A program made the translations under genes and the position numbers. DNA of 64,000 bases from Leptospirillum ferrooxidans C2-3 (GTDB lineage: Bacteria; Nitrospirota; Leptospirillia; Leptospirillales; Leptospirillaceae). Of this stretch, positions 44,917-54,002 are shown piece after piece (within the stretch, counting starts at the first letter, position 1; the number at the start of each line of letters is the position of its first letter). The notes under the pieces were generated by a model, which was not told the DNA's origin, searched no databases, and worked only from the letters and a program-made list of their open reading frames with translations. The stretch spans positions 1,705,486 to 1,769,485 of the forward strand of contig NC_017094.1 of assembly GCF_000284315.1 (NCBI RefSeq), given 5' to 3'.

Positions 44917-47756
44917 TGCCATCAAGGAAAGCTGCCAAGCCCATTTCACAATCCAATGGAGCCACTTCTCCGATGGACTTCATTGTGATCAAGGGAGCAA
45001 GACAACACAATTTGAAGAATCTGGATATCTCCCTACCCCGGAACAAGCTGGTGGTGATTACCGGTCTTTCAGGGTCGGGGAAAAGCTCTCTGGCTTTCGA
45101 TACACTTTACGCTGAGGGACAGAGACGTTATGTAGAATCCCTTTCTGCCTATGCCCGCCAGTTTCTGGAGATGATGGACAAACCAGATGTCGACAGTATT
45201 GACGGCCTCTCTCCCGCCATTGCAATCGACCAGAAGGTCACCTCCAAAAATCCCAGATCAACGGTGGGAACGGTGACAGAAATCCATGATTACCTGAGGC
45301 TTCTTTTTGCCCGTATCGGCCATCCCCATTGCCCGTCATGCGGACAGTCCGTCAGCCCACAGACAGTGACACAGATGGTCAATCAGCTCATGGGCGGTCC
45401 CGAGGGGGAAAAGCTCATCATACTCGCCCCGACGGTTTCTGACCGAAAGGGAGAATATCGAAAAGAGATCGCACGGATATTGAAAGAAGGATTTACCCGC
45501 ATCCGGCTTGACGGAGTTGTCATGCCCATTGAGGAAATCACGGAGATTGACCGAAAAAAATCCCACAGGATTGAAATCGTTATCGACCGTATTTCTCTTA
45601 GAGAGGGAATCCGGCAGAGACTAGCCGAAAGCATCGAGACAGGACTGACTCATGGCGGCGGGATGGTCATCATCCACCGCCCTGACCTGAAAACAGACTT
45701 GATTCTTTCAGAGCGTCAGGCCTGCACGACCTGCAATATCAGCCTTCCGGAAATCACACCCCGACTATTCTCCTTCAATTCTCCATATGGAGCCTGTTCA
45801 AAATGCTCCGGGCTCGGAGTCCTCCTTGAGGTTGACCCGACACTTCTCGTACCCTACCCGGATCTCTCCATTGCGGAAACGGCGATCAAGATTCTGGAAC
45901 ACCGAGCCTTTTCCGACATTCGAAACCGTTTCATCAAGTTTTTGGAAATCTCCGGAATTTCCAGGTTCACTCCATTTGGGAAACTTCCGGAATCGGAAAG
46001 GGAGATGATCTTTCATGGAACCTCTCCAGAGAAGGGTTCCCCACAGAACATCCGATTTGCAGGCCTCCTTGGTTTTTTGCAGGATCTTTACCATAAGGGG
46101 AATCTTTCCATCTGGGCAAAGTCGGAGCTTGAAAGCGTCATGTCCGAAAAGGATTGTGATGCCTGTGGTGGAGCCCGGCTGAACCCCGAGGCGCTCGCCG
46201 TTCGTGTCTCTGATCTTTCGATCAGGGACTTTTCGAACATGACGATTCATCAGGCATCTTGTTTTATTGATCAGATGACTCTTTCCGAAAAAGAAAAAAC
46301 CATCTCCGAAAGGATCCTGAAGGAAATCCGTTCGAGGCTGAATTTTCTTCGGGAGGTCGGACTTGAGTACCTGACGCTCTCAAGAAGCGCCGGTACTCTT
46401 TCCGGTGGCGAATCCCAAAGGATCCGTCTTGCGACACAGATCGGGTCCGGATTAACAGGAGTTCTGTATATCCTCGACGAACCCTCCATCGGACTTCACC
46501 CCCGGGATAACCAGAAACTTCTCAAAACTCTTCTTCATCTGCGGGATATCGGAAATACAGTGATTGTTGTTGAACATGATGAAGAAACCATTTTGCTCGC
46601 GGATGATGTTGTGGACATGGGGCCCGGTGCCGGCAGGATGGGAGGAGAAATCCTGTCCCATGGAACCCCCATTGAGATCCGTAACGATCCAAAATCCCTG
46701 ACCGGTGACTACCTTTCGGGAAGAAAGAAGATCGAACGGAAAAAAAATCTTCAAAAACCATCGGAATGGCTTTCCATCATCGGTGCGTCGGAACACAACC
46801 TCAGGAATATTGATGCCCATTTCCCCCTAGGGATGATGACAGTCGTTACCGGAGTTTCGGGATCGGGAAAAAGCACACTTGTCATCGATATCCTATACAA
46901 GCGCTTGGCAAAGGTCTTCTCCCAGGGACGGGAAAAGCCCGGAAAGTGCCGGGAACTTCGTGGTGTGGACAGGATTGACAAAGTTGTCAACATTGACCAA
47001 AGCCCGATCGGACGGACTCCCCGATCCAATCCAGCCACCTATACCGGTGTTTTCACCCCGATCAGGGACCTTTTCGCTCAGGTTCCGGAATCCAGGGCAA
47101 GAGGATATGAACAAGGACGATTCAGCTTCAATGTGAAAGGCGGACGTTGCGAAGCCTGCCAGGGCGATGGAGTCCTCAAAATCGAAATGCACTTTCTGCC
47201 GGATGTCTACGTCACATGCGATCAGTGCAATGGACTCCGATATAACAGGGAGACCTTGGAGATTCTCTATCACGGAAAAAACATCTCGGAAATCCTTTCC
47301 ATGACCGTGGAGGAAGCACTGGATTTTTTTGCACCCGTCCCGATTGTCCGATCCAAGCTTTTAACCCTTCGGGATGTTGGGCTTGACTACATCCATCTTG
47401 GACAAGCCGCCACGACTCTTTCCGGAGGAGAAGCGCAGAGAATCAAACTGTCCAAGGAACTTTCAAGAAGATCGACCGGCAAAACCCTTTACATTCTCGA
47501 CGAGCCGACTACCGGCCTTCACTTCGCGGACATCCAAAAGCTTTTGGATACACTGCATACACTTGTCGAACAGGGAAATACAGTCATCATTATCGAACAT
47601 AACATTGATGTCATCCGGGGAGCAGACCATTTGATTGATCTCGGGCCGGAAGGCGGGGACAGGGGAGGACAGATTGTCACGACAGGCTCGCCGGAGGAAG
47701 TGATGAAAAGCAGGAACTCCTATACAGGAGAGGCCTTACGGAAAAGGGTCCTGTGA
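44916..47756 (+). CDS. uvrA: UvrABC excinuclease subunit A
   Basis: A protein of 946 residues, full length. There are two ABC ATPase modules: the first Walker A is GLSGSGKSSLAFDT, with LSGGESQRIRLATQIGSGL and a DEPSIGLHP motif. The second is GVSGSGKSTLVIDI, with LSGGEAQRIKLSKEL and DEPTTGLH. Zinc fingers are visible in CPSCG, CTTC...CSKCSG and CEACQGDGVLKIEM...CDQCNG. UvrA loads UvrB at lesions in nucleotide excision repair. The start overlaps lolA by one base. No LexA-box-like dyad was evident in front because lolA runs into it. Confidence 0.97.
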   Translation: MPSRKAAKPISQSNGATSPMDFIVIKGARQHNLKNLDISLPRNKLVVITGLSGSGKSSLAFDTLYAEGQRRYVESLSAYARQFLEMMDKPDVDSIDGLSPAIAIDQKVTSKNPRSTVGTVTEIHDYLRLLFARIGHPHCPSCGQSVSPQTVTQMVNQLMGGPEGEKLIILAPTVSDRKGEYRKEIARILKEGFTRIRLDGVVMPIEEITEIDRKKSHRIEIVIDRISLREGIRQRLAESIETGLTHGGGMVIIHRPDLKTDLILSERQACTTCNISLPEITPRLFSFNSPYGACSKCSGLGVLLEVDPTLLVPYPDLSIAETAIKILEHRAFSDIRNRFIKFLEISGISRFTPFGKLPESEREMIFHGTSPEKGSPQNIRFAGLLGFLQDLYHKGNLSIWAKSELESVMSEKDCDACGGARLNPEALAVRVSDLSIRDFSNMTIHQASCFIDQMTLSEKEKTISERILKEIRSRLNFLREVGLEYLTLSRSAGTLSGGESQRIRLATQIGSGLTGVLYILDEPSIGLHPRDNQKLLKTLLHLRDIGNTVIVVEHDEETILLADDVVDMGPGAGRMGGEILSHGTPIEIRNDPKSLTGDYLSGRKKIERKKNLQKPSEWLSIIGASEHNLRNIDAHFPLGMMTVVTGVSGSGKSTLVIDILYKRLAKVFSQGREKPGKCRELRGVDRIDKVVNIDQSPIGRTPRSNPATYTGVFTPIRDLFAQVPESRARGYEQGRFSFNVKGGRCEACQGDGVLKIEMHFLPDVYVTCDQCNGLRYNRETLEILYHGKNISEILSMTVEEALDFFAPVPIVRSKLLTLRDVGLDYIHLGQAATTLSGGEAQRIKLSKELSRRSTGKTLYILDEPTTGLHFADIQKLLDTLHTLVEQGNTVIIIEHNIDVIRGADHLIDLGPEGGDRGGQIVTTGSPEEVMKSRNSYTGEALRKRVL

Positions 47757-48664
47757 TTTTACAGGGGATCACAAAAAGACTCATGACTCCAACAGGCATC
47801 ATGACCTTTTCCCTTTCAACCAATATTTTTCTGGCACTGGCAAAGATTACGTGGAGCCACAGGATTCACTCTGTATCCATGCTAGCGGACGGCTACCATG
47901 CCCTTCTGGACTCCGTTTCCGGGATTCTGTGCCTGGCGGCACTTCTTGTTGCCCAAAAGCCCCCTGACAAAGATCACCCTTACGGACATATCCGCTTTGA
48001 AGCCCTTGCGCAGCTGGGAGTGAGCGCCCTGCTTCTTTTTACCGGATATGAAGTTCTTTCAAGAACATATGATCAGTTCCATAACCAGATCACACCGAAT
48101 GTCACATCGGGTTCCTATGTCATCATGCTTTTGGCCATGGCTGTGCAGACGATCACGATGAGTCTTGAGAAGGTTGTCTACAAAAAAACCGGAAATGCTC
48201 TTGTCCACTCCGATGCGCTCCATTTCCAATCGGATATCCTGTCTTCGTTTACGGTGCTTGCGGGATTAGTGGCATCCGGACTGGGGTACCCTGTCATCGA
48301 TGAAATTGCGGGCCTTGCCATAGCGATCCTGATCGGACACGCAGGTTGGGAGCTTATGCGGGAGGGAACAAAGATCCTCTCCGATCATTCTCCGCTCGAT
48401 CCACAGGAAATCATTGAAATAGCCTTATCCACTCCGGGAGTCAAAAGCTGTTACCAGACCAGATCCCGCGGCTCATTGTCCCATATCACCATGGATATGA
48501 CCGTTGGAGTCGATGGATCCCTTACCGTCTCCCAGGCACATGGGATTGCCCATCTGGTGGAAAGTCGAATCCGGGAGAAACACCCAGCTGTCGTCGAAGT
48601 GATCATTCACATAGAACCCAATCAAACGGAGGAGGAACACCATGTCACCCCATATTCTCACTAA
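47753..48664 (+). CDS. CDF-family cation efflux protein
   Basis: A protein of 303 residues with about six membrane helices and a cytoplasmic C-terminal metal-sensing domain. The metal site of helix 2 appears as LADGYHALLDS (Asp46, His49, Asp53), with HPYGH in the next loop and ALVHSDALHFQSD in helix 5. The histidine of helix 2 is that of zinc, cobalt or iron transporters; the exact ion cannot be read. The C-terminal domain contains IIHIEPNQ. The GTG start overlaps the uvrA stop (GTGA), and the 3' end overlaps pdxA by 23 bases. Confidence 0.9.
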   Translation: MILQGITKRLMTPTGIMTFSLSTNIFLALAKITWSHRIHSVSMLADGYHALLDSVSGILCLAALLVAQKPPDKDHPYGHIRFEALAQLGVSALLLFTGYEVLSRTYDQFHNQITPNVTSGSYVIMLLAMAVQTITMSLEKVVYKKTGNALVHSDALHFQSDILSSFTVLAGLVASGLGYPVIDEIAGLAIAILIGHAGWELMREGTKILSDHSPLDPQEIIEIALSTPGVKSCYQTRSRGSLSHITMDMTVGVDGSLTVSQAHGIAHLVESRIREKHPAVVEVIIHIEPNQTEEEHHVTPYSH

Positions 48665-49673
48665 CTCTGAAAAACCACTTGCAATCACCATGGGAGATCC
48701 GGGGGGAATCGGGCCGGAGGTGATCGTCAAGTCCTGGTTGAATCCCGAGATTCAAAAAGTCGACCGGATTGTGATTGGTGACCCGGAAATCATGAAAGAT
48801 GTCGCCCGACGTTACGAACCCTCCCTCGTGGTCAGGACAATCACAGATGCCGAAGAGTTTTCAAAAGACCCGGGAGTCATGGATGTCATGATTCCCAGTC
48901 TGGACAAACCACTCGAATCAATCATCACGGAGTCAAACAGGCTCATGGCCGGCAGGTGGTCCTATGCCTGTGTCAGACAGGGAGTGGAGCTGTCCATGGT
49001 CCGAAAGGTTGCTGGTATTGTAACGGCCCCCCTGAACAAAAAGATGCTTCATGCTGCAGGCTATCAATATCCCGGCCACACAGAACTGATCGCAGCACTC
49101 ACGAATACAGAACATTACGGGATGATGCTTGTCGGAGGTCCACTCAGGGTCATCCTCGTTACCACACACATCCCGTTTAAAGACATCGCTTCAAAAATCA
49201 CAAAGGAGAGGGTTCTGGAAACCATTCGCCTTGCCAAACAAGCCACCGAGTATCTCGGTCTTGAAAACCCGAAGATCGCGGTTGCCGCACTGAACCCGCA
49301 TGCGGGAGAGGCTTCACTGTTCGGGAACGAGGAGGCAACGAGCATTTTCCCCGCCATTCTTGAAGCCAGATCAGAAGGAATTGAAGTCGATGGCCCCATT
49401 CCTGCAGATACGCTTTACGCTAAGGCAGCCCAAGGAAGATACTCGATCGTCGTCTCCCAGTACCATGATCAAGGCCTCATTCCTCTGAAGATGCTCTCAT
49501 TCGGCCAAGGCATTAATGTCACAGTCGGGATTCCCATCATCAGGACCTCAGTGGACCATGGCACAGCATACGATATCGTTGGAAAAGGCATTGCCAATCC
49601 GGGATCAATGACAGAAGCGGTCAAGCTAGCTCATGAACTTGTTCTCAGGGTTGAGAAAAATACAAAAAAATGA
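48642..49673 (+). CDS. pdxA: 4-Hydroxythreonine-4-phosphate dehydrogenase
   Basis: A protein of 343 residues with the PdxA pattern: ITMGDPGGIGPEVI at the N-terminus, GIVTAPLNKKML, YPGHTELIA with a metal-ligand histidine, LNPHAGE, and YHDQGLIPLKMLSFGQGINVT split over residues about 271-291. It oxidises 4-phosphohydroxythreonine in the deoxyxylulose-dependent pathway to pyridoxal phosphate, which uses the product of Dxs encoded in this window. GGAGGAGG eight bases before the ATG is a strong ribosome site. The start lies inside the end of the cation transporter gene. Confidence 0.96.
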   Translation: MSPHILTNSEKPLAITMGDPGGIGPEVIVKSWLNPEIQKVDRIVIGDPEIMKDVARRYEPSLVVRTITDAEEFSKDPGVMDVMIPSLDKPLESIITESNRLMAGRWSYACVRQGVELSMVRKVAGIVTAPLNKKMLHAAGYQYPGHTELIAALTNTEHYGMMLVGGPLRVILVTTHIPFKDIASKITKERVLETIRLAKQATEYLGLENPKIAVAALNPHAGEASLFGNEEATSIFPAILEARSEGIEVDGPIPADTLYAKAAQGRYSIVVSQYHDQGLIPLKMLSFGQGINVTVGIPIIRTSVDHGTAYDIVGKGIANPGSMTEAVKLAHELVLRVEKNTKK

Positions 49674-49769
49674 ACGACACAATGAAGGCCGGAGGATCCC
49701 TCTCAAGATTTGGGAGCATTCTTCCGATAGGACTCACGTATCCAAAGCGTACTTGGCCATAAGCAACGC

Positions 49770-49782
49770 TTGACACAGTCAA
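49770..49782 (+). promoter_or_regulatory. TTGAC palindrome upstream of the outer-membrane protein gene
   Basis: TTGAC-ACA-GTCAA is a perfect 5-bp dyad that also supplies a consensus TTGACA -35 box, about 65 bases before the ATG at 49837. No good -10 box is seen at 16-18 bases, where the sequence is T-rich. The same TTGAC/GTCAA ends occur in the dyad of the nuo promoter. The intergenic region 49674-49836 otherwise shows no gene. Confidence 0.3.
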
Positions 49783-49836
49783 AAAACAGTTTTCTTTTTC
49801 AGGAATGACAAAACCCTGAAGGAAAAGGAATCCACC

Positions 49837-50487
49837 ATGAGGACACCCAAAATGTCACGATTCATCAAAACCGTTTCTGCCTTTTTTCTTGTCGGAGCTC
49901 TCCTTTTGGCTTCAACCGTACCCACTAAAGCCTTTGCTGGAGTTGCCGCCAATGGGCAGCTGAACCTGATGGTTTTCGGGAACTATGACTTTACGGCACT
50001 CGACTCATCCAATCTTCCGATCAATCCAACAGGTCCTAATCAAACCTTTGCAAAGAGCTTTGAAAACGGGTACGGAGCAGGAATTGGATTTGCCTACTGG
50101 ATGACCGACAACATCGCATTCAGGATGATGGCCCAAGGAAACATGTTCCAGGGAAACCAGAGTGGTTTTTATTCCGCCAACTCCATCAAGTCCGCCCCCA
50201 TTACAGCTGGTCTTGAGTTTAACCTTTTGGGAGATCCCGAACACTTTTTCTACGCTGTTGTCGATGCAGGAGGAGCCTATCAGGAGCTCGTAACCGGAGC
50301 ATCCGCCTTTGGGGGCACTGAGCTTTCTCACGGTTGGTCCAGCTATGGTGATGCCGGAATCGGTATCAATTTCGCCTATTTTTTTGTAGAAGCCAAGGTC
50401 GCCTACCTTCCCCAGTTTATTCCCCAATTTACGCAGGGACAAAATGGGTCATTCTACATCCCGATCACCGCCGGATTCAGCTTCTAG
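49837..50487 (+). CDS. Outer-membrane beta-barrel protein (small porin-like)
   Basis: A protein of 216 residues with a signal peptide ending near residue 34 (TKAFA). A mature part follows with alternating hydrophobic and polar residues, many Gly, Asn and aromatic residues, and a C-terminal Phe after ITAGFSF, the usual BAM recognition end. The size suits an eight-stranded barrel like OmpW or OmpX, but no family-specific motif is clear. AAGGAAAAGG precedes the ATG. It is a single-gene unit with its own terminator, and gaps on both sides suggest independent, perhaps strong, expression. Confidence 0.8.
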   Translation: MRTPKMSRFIKTVSAFFLVGALLLASTVPTKAFAGVAANGQLNLMVFGNYDFTALDSSNLPINPTGPNQTFAKSFENGYGAGIGFAYWMTDNIAFRMMAQGNMFQGNQSGFYSANSIKSAPITAGLEFNLLGDPEHFFYAVVDAGGAYQELVTGASAFGGTELSHGWSSYGDAGIGINFAYFFVEAKVAYLPQFIPQFTQGQNGSFYIPITAGFSF

Positions 50488-50515
50488 ATCTGATCGATCC
50501 ATGGTTCAACATACC

Positions 50516-50548
50516 AAAAAGGCGCCGGGTCAATACGGCGCCTTTTTT
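50516..50548 (+). terminator. Intrinsic terminator after the outer-membrane protein gene
   Basis: A 12-bp stem (AAAAAGGCGCCG with CGGCGCCTTTTT) and an eight-base loop are followed by a run of T. The A-run before the stem makes it potentially bidirectional. It lies 29 bases after the barrel gene stop. Confidence 0.9.
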
Positions 50549-50597
50549 AGTGATCTGCTAATATGTTTATGATCTCTTCAATTCTCAAAAGACCATC

Positions 50598-51500
50598 ATG
50601 CAAACTTTTCGGTTGGAAGGACCCAACTTGGACAAGCTTCCCGGATTTCGTCCCCTCTCGCTTTTCCCGATATTCTTTTTTCTTCTTTTGACGACATGCC
50701 AGTCACTCCAGCCCCGAAACTCAACGCTTCTTTCAATCCCGAAGGCCCAGATCCTCCTCTCGGGGATCACCAAGGGCAAGGTGACTGTTGTCAAAACCTT
50801 CAATGGTCCTTCCGGATTGACTGGAATTTTGATCAAGGAGAATTCAACCCATCTCGCGATTGTCTACGCCACAGCAGATGCGAAAACACTCATTGCTGGA
50901 ACCCTCTTTGACAAAAATGGAATCAACCTCACCAAACAGTCTGCGGATGCCTTTCTGAAAGAAGAAACCAATTCTGCTCCCAAAAAAACACAATTTCAGG
51001 AAGATGAAGCAGATCAGATCAAGGTCTCCCCTTTCAAAATGGATCTGTTAGAAAAAGAGACCTCATTTCTTTCGCAGGGACAGGGATCCAAAGTTCTTTG
51101 GATTTTCTTTGATCCAAACTGTATCTGGTGTCATCGCCTTTTTCTCATGATCCATCAGCACCCCATTCCAGAAACAATCGAAATACGGTGGATTCCTGTC
51201 GGATTTCTCAAGTCAGGATCGATCGGAAAGGCTTCAGCCATCCTGAAAAACGGATTTGCTGAACTGAGCAAAGACGAAATCAACTTTGATACAGAAAACG
51301 AAGAGGGCGGAGCACCCATCATTTCCTCTCCAAAATTTCGCTCCATGGTTCAAAAGAACAACCGCATCCTGAAGCTTCTGGGGAATGGTGGTCTTGAAAC
51401 CCCCACTCTGATTTATCGGAAAAAAGGAATCAATTACCTCTTTCCTGGATTCCCTGACAAAGGGGAATGGGCAGGAATTATCGGAGCGCTCTCACCATAG
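50598..51500 (+). CDS. DsbG/DsbC-like thiol:disulfide interchange protein
   Basis: A protein of 300 residues. The N-terminal hydrophobic segment (about 19-33) ends in LLTTC, a possible but non-standard lipobox. Residues about 55-120 (VVKTFNGPSGLTGIL, then IAGTLFDKNGINLT) resemble the DsbG dimerisation domain. The thioredoxin-fold domain has FFDPNCIWCHRLF with the active pair Cys175-Ile-Trp-Cys178. A late GLETPTLIYRKKG supplies the cis-proline. The central linker is long and acidic. It probably reduces or isomerises periplasmic disulfides; the membrane partner DsbD is not in the window. Confidence 0.82.
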   Translation: MQTFRLEGPNLDKLPGFRPLSLFPIFFFLLLTTCQSLQPRNSTLLSIPKAQILLSGITKGKVTVVKTFNGPSGLTGILIKENSTHLAIVYATADAKTLIAGTLFDKNGINLTKQSADAFLKEETNSAPKKTQFQEDEADQIKVSPFKMDLLEKETSFLSQGQGSKVLWIFFDPNCIWCHRLFLMIHQHPIPETIEIRWIPVGFLKSGSIGKASAILKNGFAELSKDEINFDTENEEGGAPIISSPKFRSMVQKNNRILKLLGNGGLETPTLIYRKKGINYLFPGFPDKGEWAGIIGALSP

Positions 51501-51621
51501 GAAAACTCTTTCATTCTATTACCAGGAAGACTGGAACACATGCATCAAAAAGATAGCTTGATTTCCGATAACGCCATTCGCTTTCACCCTTCGTCATTTT
51601 TTGAACATTTGGCCTTATCCG

Positions 51622-52785
51622 ATGAATAAGGACGTTATTATTATCGGAGCAGGGGCAGCAGGAATGATGTGCGCGATTTCCGCAGGAGAAAGAGGACGCC
51701 GGGTGCTCCTAGTGGACCATTCCAGAACACTGGCTGGAAAGATACGCATTTCCGGAGGTGGAAGGTGCAATTTTACCAATCAAAATGTTGGAGCGGAAAA
51801 CTATATTTCGGCAAATCCGCATTTTTGCCGCTCTGCACTGTCAAGGTTTACACCACAAGATATTATCGGATACCTCCGAAAACATAATATTGACTGGCAA
51901 GAAAAAAAACTTGGCCAGCTCTTCTTAAAAAATACATCCAGAGATATCATCGATATGCTGAGGCAGGAATGTCTTGAAACGGGTGCTGAGTTTCTGACCG
52001 GCAAAGAAGTTGTCGAGGTCCATCATGAAGCAGGCAAAAAAGATCGAGAATTTACGGTCCTGATCGAAAACCAAGCGATCTCCGCGCCATCTCTCGTGAT
52101 TGCAACCGGAGGGTTGTCCGTTCCTGAAACGGGATCAAGCCCTTTCGGCTACAAGCTTGCAAAACAATTTGGATTGCAAGTCACGGAACTTAAACCCGGC
52201 CTGGTCCCAATAACAACACAATCAGGATTTCCGGACCTTGCGGGGATATCCATACACACCATTGCCACCTGCAACAAGATGAGCTTCAGAGAAGATCTCC
52301 TTTTCACTCATAATGGACTCAGCGGCCCTGCCATTCTCCAGATTTCATCTTATTGGAATTCTGGTGACCCGATTGAACTGGATCTTTTACCGGGTCTTGA
52401 GGATGTATTATTGGCCGATTACCCAGGAAAAAAATTGCTTTCGACAGCACTTGCCCAATATCTTCCAAAAAAATTTGCACAATACTATTGCCGCAATTGG
52501 CTGGAAGACAAAGCCATTGGTCACTATTCACTTAACCAACTCAAAATGATCGAGAAGAACCTCCATAGATTTTCCATAATCCCCACCGGGACCGAAGGAT
52601 TCAGAAAAGCAGAAGTCACTGTTGGCGGCGTTTCGACCCATGAGCTTTCATCAAAAAGTATGGAGTCGAAGAGAGTTCCAGGTCTTTTCTTTATCGGAGA
52701 AGTTGTCGACGTTACAGGATGGCTAGGAGGATATAACTTTCAGTGGGCATGGTCTTCAGGCTATGTGGCCGGAAGTTTTGCATGA
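51622..52785 (+). CDS. HI0933-family (BaiN-like) FAD-dependent oxidoreductase
   Basis: A protein of about 387 residues. The dinucleotide motif IIIGAGAAGMMCAISAG lies at the N-terminus, followed by ISGGGRCNFTNQN, the family hallmark. The C-terminal GLFFIGEVVDVTGWLGGYNF and QWAWSSGYVAG complete the FAD site. The family includes BaiN of bile-acid metabolism and the uncharacterised YhiN; the substrate cannot be predicted here. I prefer the ATG at 51622 to the TTG seven codons earlier. Its 3' end overlaps the convergent metallophosphoesterase gene by 25 bases. Confidence 0.9.
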   Translation: MNKDVIIIGAGAAGMMCAISAGERGRRVLLVDHSRTLAGKIRISGGGRCNFTNQNVGAENYISANPHFCRSALSRFTPQDIIGYLRKHNIDWQEKKLGQLFLKNTSRDIIDMLRQECLETGAEFLTGKEVVEVHHEAGKKDREFTVLIENQAISAPSLVIATGGLSVPETGSSPFGYKLAKQFGLQVTELKPGLVPITTQSGFPDLAGISIHTIATCNKMSFREDLLFTHNGLSGPAILQISSYWNSGDPIELDLLPGLEDVLLADYPGKKLLSTALAQYLPKKFAQYYCRNWLEDKAIGHYSLNQLKMIEKNLHRFSIIPTGTEGFRKAEVTVGGVSTHELSSKSMESKRVPGLFFIGEVVDVTGWLGGYNFQWAWSSGYVAGSFA

Positions 52786-53954
52786 ACTTTTTCTTCATTC
52801 TGAATAAGCTTATTGACGAGTGTCAGGACAACAACTTCAGGTCTGATCCCAAGTCGAACAGGAACACCAAAATACCCGACGCCGCCATGGATGAAAAGCT
52901 GTTGCAGTCGCCCATTCGAGGTACGCTTGAAAAGTCCTATATCCAGACGATGAAACAGTCTTGCCAAATTCCACCCGCTGCGAAACATTCCGATCTGGCC
53001 ACCATGGGTATGACCGGACAGTGTCAGGTCAGCATGGTAAGGGGAAAGAGTCTTCCAGACATCCGGTTGATGTGCCATCACAATGACAAGGCTTTCATTG
53101 CTTTCTGGTATTCTGGAAAAAGCGAGCGCCGGATTGGGCCCCCCTTCTGGAGAGACTTCTTTTCCGGCTGGGTCGGACAACCCTACAACCCAAAGATCTG
53201 CACCCTTTATAGATACAGCCCTGCTATCATTTTCAAGAAGATCAAACCCCCCATCCAAAAAAGCTGAATAAACGTCCTTGCCACCGATCCATTGTTCATG
53301 ATTTCCCATAACAAGGAATCGCCCGTAGCGCCCCTGGACATCTCCAAATATTCTTGAAAATCGTGGGACTTCTTCAATGGAGTGATCGATCATGTCCCCA
53401 GTAAATACCAAAAGGTCTGGTGCCAGGGACAGAACTGTCTCCCGAAGTCTTAAGAGGTCCCGTTCAAACAGAAACCCACCCACATGGACATCAGACAGTT
53501 GAACAACTCTAAGCCCATTCAAGCCATCAGACATATGAGGAATCTCAATTGTTATGTTTCTGACAAAGGGACCCTTCAGACGGTAAAAAAACGACACCAG
53601 AAAAACGACCATGAGACCTGAAAAAACGACTGGCCATGTCTGCTTGAGATTAAGACAGGATAGACATCCTACGGGATTCGAAAACATCAGCTGAAGCAAA
53701 AATCCCAACGCGATTTGGCCAGAAATAACAACGGAAAAAAAGAACTGCCCAAAAAAAACGGGAAACAGGCGAAATGGTCTTTTCAGCCCCAGACGGAAAG
53801 AAAGATTCAGCCAGAAAACCATAGCTGCAGAGGTTAACCAATAAAAATAAACAACAAGCGGATTGAAACCAAGAGACAAAAAGAACCGACCGACTACCCA
53901 CTGGCAAAAAACATAGAGAAACATCAAGATGAAAAAGAAAAACCTAAATCTCAT
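52761..53954 (-). CDS. Membrane metallophosphoesterase (YkuE-like)
   Basis: A protein of 397 residues. The first 150 residues hold about four membrane helices. The C-terminal calcineurin-type domain has the full metal set VVQLSDVHVGG, VFTGDMID, VMGNHEQW and SGHTHGGQIG. Relatives act on lipid-linked or nucleotide substrates at the membrane; YkuE and LpxH-like roles are both possible, so the substrate is left open. The start has no clear ribosome site. It lies 48 bases after mlaD on the same strand. Confidence 0.9.
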   Translation of the reverse strand: MRFRFFFFILMFLYVFCQWVVGRFFLSLGFNPLVVYFYWLTSAAMVFWLNLSFRLGLKRPFRLFPVFFGQFFFSVVISGQIALGFLLQLMFSNPVGCLSCLNLKQTWPVVFSGLMVVFLVSFFYRLKGPFVRNITIEIPHMSDGLNGLRVVQLSDVHVGGFLFERDLLRLRETVLSLAPDLLVFTGDMIDHSIEEVPRFSRIFGDVQGRYGRFLVMGNHEQWIGGKDVYSAFLDGGFDLLENDSRAVSIKGADLWVVGLSDPAGKEVSPEGGPNPALAFSRIPESNESLVIVMAHQPDVWKTLSPYHADLTLSGHTHGGQIGMFRSGWNLARLFHRLDIGLFKRTSNGRLQQLFIHGGVGYFGVPVRLGIRPEVVVLTLVNKLIQNEEKVHAKLPAT

Positions 53955-54002
53955 CGCGAACCAGCTTGTTCATCATCATGCGGAAAAATGAGAGTCTCTC
54001 CA

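Noticed and set aside
47753-48664. Naming the CDF transporter as a specific zinc or iron exporter
   Set aside because: The helix-2 and helix-5 metal sites are visible but do not separate zinc, iron and cobalt reliably by eye.
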